Positions 35,073 to 43,200 of a DNA stretch of 64,000 bases are shown here, piece after piece; position 1 is the first letter of the stretch; the number at the start of each line of letters is the position of its first letter. The DNA comes from [Eubacterium] yurii (lineage in GTDB: Bacteria > Bacillota > Clostridia > Peptostreptococcales > Filifactoraceae), in contig FUZS01000007.1 in assembly GCA_900167215.1 (NCBI GenBank), positions 1 through 64,000 of the forward strand, written 5' to 3'. Position numbers and translations under genes: made by a program. Below the pieces are notes generated by a model. It saw only the letters and a list, made by a program, of their open reading frames with translations. It ran no database searches and had not been told where the DNA came from.

Positions 35073-36623
35073 ATGAAAGCTAAAGAAATAAAAAAAGTTG
35101 TTCTTACAGGAAACGATCTGTCTTTGGATGAATTGATAGCAGTAGCAAGATATAACTGCGTGGCGGAATTGTCTGAAGATACTATAAAAAATATAGAAGA
35201 CTCAAGAAAGATAATAGATGATATAGTAGAAAATGAAAAGGTAATTTACGGTGTTACAACAGGCTTTGGTGAATTCAGTAAGGTGGGTATTTCTAAGGAA
35301 GATTGTCGTGTTTTGCAAGAAAACCTGATACGTTCACATGCTTGCGGATACGGACCACTTTTTGATAGAGAAATAGTTAGAGCCATAATGCTTACAAGAG
35401 TAAATGCTCTTTCAAAAGGATATTCAGGAGTAAGACTTTTGACTATCAAAACTCTACTTGAAATGCTAAACAAGGGTGTACATCCTTGCATACCTGAAAA
35501 GGGCTCTTTGGGTGCGTCCGGAGACCTTGCACCTCTTGCTCATATGGTACTTCCTATGCTTGGACTTGGAGAAGCTGAATACAAGGGTCAAATAATATCA
35601 GGTAAGGAAGCTATGGAAAAAGCAGGAATTCCTGTAATTGACCTTGACGCAAAAGAAGGTCTTGGACTTATAAACGGTACTCAAGTACTGACATCTACAG
35701 GAGCTATAACAACTTACGATGCAATACAGCTACTAAAAATCGGAGATATAGCAGCAGCCCTTACAACTGAAGCTCTAAGAGGAATTACAGATGCATTTGA
35801 TGAAAGACTGCACGTCATAAGAAACCATCACGGACAAGTAACAACTGCAAGAAATATGCTCAAACTTCTTGAAGGAAGCACATATACTACAAGACAGGCA
35901 GAACTTAGAGTTCAAGACGCTTACTCTATAAGATGCGTACCTCAAATACATGGAGCAAGTAAAGACTCTATAGCTTATGTTGAGAAGAAAGTAGAAATAG
36001 AACTTAACTCTGTAACTGACAATCCAATAGTTACAAGAGAAGGAGACGTAATATCAGGAGGAAACTTCCACGGAGAGCCTATGGCACAACCTTTTGACTT
36101 CCTTGGAATAGGTATAGCGGAAATAGCCAATGTATCTGAAAGAAGATTGGAAAGACTTATAAATCCGCAACTTAATGACCTCCCTGCCTTCCTTACTCCT
36201 CAAGGCGGACTGAACTCAGGATATATGATAACTCAATACGCTTGTGCAGCACTTGTTTCTGAAAATAAGATACTTGCACATCCTGCATCAGTAGACTCTA
36301 TACCTTCATCTGCAAATCAGGAAGACCTTGTTTCAATGGGAACTATAGCTGCAAGAACAGCAAGAGATATATTAGTAAACTCTGTTAGAGTACTTGCTAC
36401 TGAATTAATGGCTGCTTGCCAAGCAATAGACTTTAGAAAAGATTTGAACCTAAAGCTTGGAAAAGGAACTCAAAAAGCTTATGACGCTATAAGAGCTGTT
36501 ACAGACTTTATAAAACTTGATACAGACATAGAAATGTATAAAGAGCTTGATAAGGTAACAAAACTGATAGTAGACGGTACTATACTTGAAGCAGTTGAAA
36601 GCGCAGTAGAGATAGATTACTAA
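35073..36623 (+). CDS. hutH: Histidine ammonia-lyase
   Basis: The 516-residue enzyme removes ammonia from histidine to give urocanate, starting the pathway. The MIO cofactor forms from Ala148-Ser149-Gly150 in GSLGASGDLAPLAHM. YGVTTGFGEFS near residue 56 and GNFHGEPMAQPFD are also typical. ATG at 35073 is preferred over the TTG one codon earlier because AAGGAG is 8 nt away. Final steps (hutG or ftcD/hutF) are not in the window. Confidence 0.97.
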   Translation: MKAKEIKKVVLTGNDLSLDELIAVARYNCVAELSEDTIKNIEDSRKIIDDIVENEKVIYGVTTGFGEFSKVGISKEDCRVLQENLIRSHACGYGPLFDREIVRAIMLTRVNALSKGYSGVRLLTIKTLLEMLNKGVHPCIPEKGSLGASGDLAPLAHMVLPMLGLGEAEYKGQIISGKEAMEKAGIPVIDLDAKEGLGLINGTQVLTSTGAITTYDAIQLLKIGDIAAALTTEALRGITDAFDERLHVIRNHHGQVTTARNMLKLLEGSTYTTRQAELRVQDAYSIRCVPQIHGASKDSIAYVEKKVEIELNSVTDNPIVTREGDVISGGNFHGEPMAQPFDFLGIGIAEIANVSERRLERLINPQLNDLPAFLTPQGGLNSGYMITQYACAALVSENKILAHPASVDSIPSSANQEDLVSMGTIAARTARDILVNSVRVLATELMAACQAIDFRKDLNLKLGKGTQKAYDAIRAVTDFIKLDTDIEMYKELDKVTKLIVDGTILEAVESAVEIDY

Positions 36624-36670
36624 AATTGAAAATATATATAAAATTAGCACTTATTTCTTTTGAAAACTTA

Positions 36671-36793
36671 TACTACTATCTATTTAATCTATGGATAATG
36701 TTCTTCAAAATTTTTAAAAAATAGTATATAATTTATGAATCTATTATAAACGTACTGAAAATATTTTATCCATTATTTTATTAGATGTTAGTA
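36671..36793 (+). repeat. Family B repeat, copy 6
   Basis: Starts TACTACTATCTATTTAATCT and ends TATTAGATGTTAGTA. It lies between the hutH stop and its terminator. Confidence 0.8.
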
Positions 36794-36844
36794 TTTAAAA
36801 AAACAAAGAAGTTTGCTTTTAATATAAATGGTAGTAGATAACAG

Positions 36845-36885
36845 TATAAAAGCCTCTTCAACATTAAATTGAAGAAGCTTTTATA
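36845..36885 (+). terminator. Intrinsic terminator downstream of hutH
   Basis: TATAAAAGC-C-TCTTCAA pairs with TTGAAGA-A-GCTTTTATA around a 7-nt loop. It lies 222 bp beyond the hutH stop; family B copy 6 lies in between, so the repeat may have pushed it away. Confidence 0.75.
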
Positions 36886-37043
36886 TTTATAGTCAAAGTC
36901 ATTTCCTTACTAAAAGTCATATACTAAAAGTCATACTTACCTATGTAAGAAAGTTGACTGATAACAACGACAATTAGGTACTGTTCTTATATCTTTAACG
37001 ATTCAGTTTCAAATACCCTAAGCTTTAATTTTACATAATACTG

Positions 37044-37301
37044 TTATAAAGCTGTAATTGCAGCAACAGCACCAAATATTACTCCAGGTAAATTCGCTAC
37101 TACAATAGGCCACTCTTTTTTCTTTTGAAAAAAGCCGTAGCTAACCCATAGAGTGCAGTTAATTGCGGCAACTAAAGGTTGCAAAAAACCACTTTTATTC
37201 CCATGCAAGTTATTTATAATCTGAGGGAAGTAAGCCACATACATAAGCATAGCGGTACACGTTGCTATCCATCCCATGATTTTAACTGTCTTTTCATTCA
37301 T
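37044..37301 (-). CDS. SemiSWEET-family transporter
   Basis: An 85-residue protein with three membrane segments and the PQ-loop signature (VAYFPQIINNL near residue 22), the size and shape of bacterial SemiSWEET. These form dimers and carry sugars down their gradient. AGAAAGAAGG precedes the ATG. The gene stands alone between hutH and the two-component genes; the substrate is unknown. Confidence 0.9.
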   Translation of the reverse strand: MNEKTVKIMGWIATCTAMLMYVAYFPQIINNLHGNKSGFLQPLVAAINCTLWVSYGFFQKKKEWPIVVANLPGVIFGAVAAITAL

Positions 37302-37725
37302 AAGTTTGCCTTCTTTCTACCATTGAGCATCAAATTAATTTAAAATTCAAATCAATTTTACACTTATAAAAATTTATTTCAAAATCTGCTTATTTATAAC
37401 GAAAAATCTCCTAAAAATCATTAATTAGTGTCAACTACAGTTTTATTATAATCCCACTTTCATATTTTGAAAAGACTTATTTTAAATTTATTTTGCCTAT
37501 TTAAGGAATATATTCAAATTCCAATGTTTTTAACTCATTTTCAAAGTGGAAAAGTTGAAATAATAACTTTTAATTCAATAGATTATTCTTATGCTTTATG
37601 GTACAATATATCTATGTAGTATTATGCAAACTTGTTGGAAGAAACCAAGCATCATCAATCTTATTGTAGAAGAATGCGAGTATTTTAAGACACTGAACTG
37701 ACAATAGAAAAGAGAGTTGATAACT
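37302..37725. other. Gap upstream of the two-component genes
   Basis: A -10-like TACAAT at 37602-37607 could start the regulator-kinase transcript; the -35 region is weak. A 37-codon ORF (37591-37704, ending CEYFKTLN) overlaps this site but lacks a Shine-Dalgarno, so I do not call it. GTGGAAAAGTT at about 37546 recurs at 51871. Confidence 0.4.
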
Positions 37726-38478
37726 ATGAACATTGCCATTGTAGATGACAGGAAAGAAGACAGAGAAAAGCTTGGCGACATTCTTTCAAAGTATGCGAAT
37801 GCCGGCGGTGAAAAACTGAATATAGAGCATTTTGAAAGTGCAGAAGCTTTGCTTGACAACTATCAGCCTTTCCTCTATACGATTCTTTTTCTGGACATCT
37901 ATATGGACGGGATGAGCGGGATGCAGGCAGCGGAAATCATTCGTAAAACAGATTCCGATGTTATTTTGGTTTTTCTGACGACAAGTGCGGAACACCATGT
38001 AGCAGCCCTGCACAATCATGCCTTTGATTATATTGAAAAACCTGCGGAACAGGGGCAGGTTTACCGGATTATGGACGATATTTTAAAGAGAAAGACAGCT
38101 TTAACTCAGAGCCTTTCCTTTTCTGTAAACAGGACAGAGTATCATCTTGCATTTTGCGATATTGTGGCAGTAAGTGCCTCTGCGCACAATGTTGAAATTT
38201 ATGATAAATACGGAAATACCTATGCACCCCGCTTGACCTTTTCAAGCGTTTGTGAGGAGATTTTTCAGGATAAAAGATTTCTCCTCATCCTACGGGGCGT
38301 GATAGTCAATATGGACTTTATACAGAGTTTTAAAAGCGGAGTCTGCTACCTTGAATACAGGATTGAATTTCCATGCAATCTCAGAAAAGAAAAGCAGTTT
38401 GTATCCACTTGGCAAAATTATATTTTTCAGAAATTAAGAAAAGAAGCTATGGAAAGGAGGCACAAGACAAAACAATGA
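37726..38478 (+). CDS. LytTR-family response regulator (AgrA-like)
   Basis: A 250-residue regulator: receiver domain at residues 1-120 with the phospho-acceptor Asp in ILFLDIYMDGMSGM, then a LytTR DNA-binding domain (about 140-240). LytTR regulators usually answer to peptide signals through GHKL kinases. ATG at 37726 is preferred to the in-frame TTG nine bases upstream, since GAGAG precedes it. The stop overlaps the kinase start (ATGA). Codons ending in G or C are more common than in neighbouring genes, suggesting transfer. Confidence 0.93.
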   Translation: MNIAIVDDRKEDREKLGDILSKYANAGGEKLNIEHFESAEALLDNYQPFLYTILFLDIYMDGMSGMQAAEIIRKTDSDVILVFLTTSAEHHVAALHNHAFDYIEKPAEQGQVYRIMDDILKRKTALTQSLSFSVNRTEYHLAFCDIVAVSASAHNVEIYDKYGNTYAPRLTFSSVCEEIFQDKRFLLILRGVIVNMDFIQSFKSGVCYLEYRIEFPCNLRKEKQFVSTWQNYIFQKLRKEAMERRHKTKQ

Positions 38479-39797
38479 ATGAACAGCTCGCCTCAACCTT
38501 ATTGGAATATTTTGTGCTTATTCCCTCCGCTATCCTCTGTTATCTTCCGATGAGAAAGCAGATTAGATACCCGCTTCGCCGGCTTTTGATAATGGCAGTT
38601 CCTGCGTTCCTTATCCTTTCAACTATCGGCTCTCTCACGGAAATATATTTTCCTTTTGATGCCAATATCATTTTGTTTCCTGTACTGATAGGATGCTTTA
38701 CTTTTTATGCACACAGTATAAAGGCACCTATAAGCGAAGCAGTTGCAATATTTGTGGATGTGATGGCGGTGATGTCCATACTGGCGAATTTTGCCGCCTG
38801 CTTTGATGCTGCAAGACATCCAAGTCTAGGTATCAATTCTTCAAGTTTGGATTATACACTTTTTCTTTTAGCAGCAAGTATGATATTGGCAATTCCTATA
38901 GGATTTTTCTTTGGAAAATATGGGAGTAAACTGGTGGAACGACTACATATTGCAAAGGTCTATCTTATGACTCTACCCTTTTCAGGCTCCATCTTAATGA
39001 TTAATCTTTTTATGCGTCCGTTAAAATACGAGACGTTTTATGTAAATAGAGTCGGGACCGTGGTACTTATTATCCTCTTGATTGTTTTTTTCATATGGAT
39101 GATAATGAATGTAGTATTTTATTTCATTGTAAGCATATTGCTGGATGCGGCGAAGTCCGAGCAGGAGAGAAAAATCTTGAAAATACAGGAAAAGCAATAT
39201 GATACCCAGATGAAATATATTAATGATTCTGCGAGGGCAAGACATGATTTCAGACAAATACTGATAACCTTAAAAAATATGGCAGAATCTGGCAATGCAG
39301 ATGCCGTCAATGCCTACCTTGCAGACTATATGAGGGAGCTTCCGACCAAAGAAACGCTTATCTATACCAAAAATGATGCTTTAAATGCCATTTTGAATTT
39401 TTATGCAGCACAGGCAAAAAACGAGAGTATTGATGTCAGTTTCAGTATTGATATTGAGAAGCAGCAGATACTTTCCAATGTGGAGTTGTGTACCATGATT
39501 GGAAACCTTTTAGAAAACGCAATCGATGCCGCAAAAAATGTAGACGGTAAAGACCGCTTTATCGAACTTACGATGACAACTCGTGGGGACTGTTGGCTTT
39601 ATATTGTGGAAACCAACGCCTTTGACGGAAATATCAAGATGAAAAACGGAGAATATCATTCCACCAAAGGAAGCGGCAGAGGTCTTGGGATTGCCTCTAT
39701 CAGAACCACAGTGGAAAGATACAAGGGGAAAGCAGAGTTTTCTCATTATGAACAGGAATTTTATATCAATATTGCCATTCCGCTAAACGAAGACTAA
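38475..39797 (+). CDS. GHKL sensor histidine kinase (AgrC-like)
   Basis: A 440-residue kinase with about six N-terminal membrane segments (about residues 5-220). The H-box is RARHDFRQILITLKNM, and the GHKL ATPase domain has MIGNLLENAIDAAK (N box) and GSGRGLGIASI (G box). The ATG at 38475 overlaps the regulator stop; a longer in-frame ORF upstream lies wholly inside the regulator gene and is not used. The pair looks like an Agr-type quorum or peptide sensor, but no agrB is present. Confidence 0.92.
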   Translation: MNEQLASTLLEYFVLIPSAILCYLPMRKQIRYPLRRLLIMAVPAFLILSTIGSLTEIYFPFDANIILFPVLIGCFTFYAHSIKAPISEAVAIFVDVMAVMSILANFAACFDAARHPSLGINSSSLDYTLFLLAASMILAIPIGFFFGKYGSKLVERLHIAKVYLMTLPFSGSILMINLFMRPLKYETFYVNRVGTVVLIILLIVFFIWMIMNVVFYFIVSILLDAAKSEQERKILKIQEKQYDTQMKYINDSARARHDFRQILITLKNMAESGNADAVNAYLADYMRELPTKETLIYTKNDALNAILNFYAAQAKNESIDVSFSIDIEKQQILSNVELCTMIGNLLENAIDAAKNVDGKDRFIELTMTTRGDCWLYIVETNAFDGNIKMKNGEYHSTKGSGRGLGIASIRTTVERYKGKAEFSHYEQEFYINIAIPLNED

Positions 39798-40009
39798 TTC
39801 TGCTTTAAACTGCCGTGTAACGCTTGGCATAACAAAGTCGTTTGAATCTATTAAAAATAAACTCGGCTTGAAAAAGCGGGGCAATGGATAAGTTTTTTAT
39901 ACAATTTGTCATCTCGTGCTGTTTTGACTGCAACTCGTGCCACTTTTCTTGCATAATTTTTGATTTTATGGTTCAAATAATTATACATAAAAGGAAGGAG
40001 GCGACATTC

Positions 40010-40117
40010 ATGGAAATAGATAGAACAAGAGTAGGTAAAAATAATAGAATTTTTACAACAAAGCACAGGGATAATTGTGCCTATTTTTACATTACAATTC
40101 CATATGAATCAGGATAA
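40010..40117 (+). CDS. Small ORF of 35 residues with strong ribosome binding site
   Basis: AAGGAGG lies about 8 nt before the ATG, the best Shine-Dalgarno in this gap. The peptide starts MEIDRTRVGKNNRIF and ends with Cys23 followed by AYFYITIPYESG. It is basic at first and aromatic after the Cys. It lies 212 bp after an AgrC-like kinase. I do not recognise a family. It could be a precursor peptide, or the cut-off start of a lost gene. Confidence 0.4.
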   Translation: MEIDRTRVGKNNRIFTTKHRDNCAYFYITIPYESG

Positions 40118-40225
40118 ATGCTGCATTTGCTGAATCGTCAGATTTTGGATGTGGCGTTTTTGCGTGCAACGAAATAAAGGCAACTATATTGGTTGCAATA
40201 TATTTTGAAAGGAGGAGAAAATTAC

Positions 40226-43200
40226 ATGAATATGGAAAATAAAAGAAGACGAAGAATATGTATAAATAGGACAAATCTACCAAAACGTCTGCTTTCTTTC
40301 TGCCTGTGCATAGTATTGACTTTGACATATTCTAACATGTATACCCTTGCTATATCGGAAAATACAAGAGAAGATAGTAAAAAGAATATTGTCGCATTTT
40401 CTTCACTTCCTAATGATATACAGAAGCAGGAAATCCTGCAAGGTGAGGACTTGTCGGCAGTAATATTTCCAAATACATTAGAGGTCTCAGTAGAGGAGAC
40501 TGTTCTTGCAAATAAGAACATTGTAGATAAAAACAATAAGAGCAATGATGAAGCTATTCCAAAAAAAGAGCCAGATGAGGATAACTTAAGGGAAATGATG
40601 CAGGAAGGAACTGAAATATCTGCAAAAGTAAATGAAAATGAAACGGCAGAATTATCCAAAGATAATACATCAGTAGAAGAGATAGCAGAAACATCAAAAT
40701 ACAATACAGAAGAACCGGCAAAAAATAGCGATGAAGCAGAAAGAGTGAAAGAAACAGAATTAAAGAACATCATGCTCCAAGATGTAAGATGGGAGATAGA
40801 CGAGGATAACAGTAGCAAACCATCCTTTTCATCCGAAAATGCAGGGGACAGCTTTGTATTTGAGCCTGTTATACCGGAGCAGTACAGGATAGCGGAGGAT
40901 GTGGAACTTCCTAAGATTCGTGTAAGCATTAGGGATAAGGAAAGTGTCAAAACAGCCCTTGTTCATAGACAGTCTAATATGCAGTATTATGACAGGGACA
41001 AAAGAGAAATAAAAACAGTGCCCGCAGAAGTTGTCACAGATGATATGAAAACTTGGGGTGAAGCAGGCGCCGAGAAGTGGTATGTGGTTAATGACAAGGT
41101 TACAATAAATACCAGAATTATGGTAACTAGCGATGTCCATTTGATTTTGGCAGACAGAGCGGAACTGAAAGCGACCCAAGGAATCGATGTGTCAGCAGAG
41201 AACGCCTTAACCATATATGGGCAGACAGACGAGGTTACACAAAATACCGGTAAAATAGAGGCTAATGGAGTCAGTATGTCCGGTATAGGTGGCACCTATG
41301 GTAAGCCTTGCGGTAAAATTACCATTACCGGCGGAATAGTAGATGCAAAGTCTATTTACAACGGAGCCGGCATCGGCGGTGGGCAGGATGGAGCAGGAGG
41401 CAATATAACTATTAGCGGCGGCAAGGTAACGGCAAGTTCTAGATTTGGAGCAGGCATCGGCGGCGGAGCCGGCATCACTACCGGTGCGTTTGTAGAAGGG
41501 GGCAATATAACGATTACTGGGGGCACGGTAACGGCGAAATCTGAATCTGGAGCCGGTATAGGTGGCGGCACCGATTTCAGTGACGGTCTTGCTCACGGTG
41601 ATACTACCGGAGGCACGGTAACGATTACTGGGGGCACGGTAACGGCAAGCTCTATGACCGGAGCCGGCATCGGCGGTGGTGCGAATGGAAAAGGAGGCAA
41701 TATAACTATTAGCGGAGGCACGGTAACGGCAAGCTCCGGAGGCGGAGCTGGTATAGGCGGCGGTTTGAATGAAGCAGGAGAAACGACAGAGATTAGCGGT
41801 GGCACGGTAGAAGCAATTTCTATAGACGGAGCCGGCATCGGCGGCGGTTACAAAGGCTCCGGAGGCAAAATAACTATTAGTGGCGGTACGGTAAAAGCAA
41901 TAGCTAAGGACTATAGAGCCGGCAACGGAGCAGGCATTGGCGGCGGCGGAGCCGATAGTAGAATTAAAGATGCCGGAGCGGGAGGCAATGTAACGATTAG
42001 CGGTGGTACGGTATTTGCAAATTCTAAATTTAGTCACGGCATCGGCGGCGGAATAAGCAAAGAAAGTGGCGGTCAGAATGGTGCAAACGGAAGTTTCGAT
42101 ACAGGAACTGACGGTAAAGCCATTATCAGAACCAAGAGCTTTGCCGATAAAGACGGTCAAGGTTCTTGGCAAGGCATCATATTTGAAAAAAATAACGGCA
42201 ATGTCTACGGCAACCAAGAATTAACCGAGAACTTTGAGATAAATGCCGGTCAAACTCTGACTGTACCGGCAGGTATCACCTTAACCATTTCTTCAGGTAA
42301 GACTCTTATTATAAAAGGAAAGGTAAGGAATTTCGGTACAATTAACGGTGATGTCAAAATTGTTGAAAACGGAAAACTTCTGGAACCTTATCCTGCTCCT
42401 AATGTAGTCATAGACTATAGAGCTGAAAAGCTTATAGGATTTAATAAGGATAATTCTTATGAAATTACTCCAAGTGGAGCCAATGTAGAAACTATAGATA
42501 AGCCGGCTGATGGAAAAGTAGACATAAATACTGCTTGGATTGGAAAAAACTTATCTATAATGGCAAAAGAAGATGACAGTCATTTAGATGGTATAATACA
42601 AAAATTAGATATTCCTAACCACCCTGAGACACCGGTAGGACTTAAAGGTGTAAGTGAAACCTCTTTTGGCAAAAATGACGGAAAAATCACCGGTACAACA
42701 GCAGGAATGGAATACAAGCCTTCTTCTGAAAATAACTGGAAACCGTGTACAGCAGGTGAAACCTTAAATCTTGCACCGGGAGAATATGAGGTCAGAATGG
42801 CAGCTAGCGACAGCAATTTTGTCGGCAAAGTGGCAATAATTAAAGTTAAACATGCTGCTCAATTCACTGCACCAAAAGCAAAAACGGGTCTTTCCTATAC
42901 AGGAGAAAATCAGGAATTGATTGAAAGAGGCACAGTAGAAACTGCTATAGGAGAATTACAGTATAGCTTGAAAGAAGCAGGAGCATACAGCACTGCTATA
43001 CCAAAAGCAACAGATGCAGGGACTTACAAAGTGTATTATAAAGTCACAGGAGTAAATCCTGACTACGATTACAGTGTGTCAAAGGGTGAGGTGACTGTAA
43101 ACATAGCTAAAGCTAATCAGGCTCCACTTAGTATTAATGATGTTACAGGCAAAAAATATGGCAATGATGAGTTTGTGCTTGCAACAACAGGTGGCAGCGG

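Noticed and set aside
37591-37704. 37-codon ORF upstream of the response regulator, as a signal peptide gene
   Set aside because: No Shine-Dalgarno, and it overlaps the probable -10 box of the regulator promoter.
40222-40950. Minus-strand ORF of 242 codons opposite the start of the SLH gene
   Set aside because: The plus strand has a strong ribosome site and signal peptide; the reverse translation is Ser/Leu-rich noise.
41310-42056. Regular repeats considered as a CRISPR array
   Set aside because: The repeats are in-frame protein-coding units of variable spacing within one ORF, and no cas gene is present.
41207-42217. Long minus-strand ORF (336 codons) opposite the repeat block of the SLH gene
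   Set aside because: It is a by-product of the regular Gly/Thr-rich coding repeats, has no ribosome site, and its product is low-complexity.
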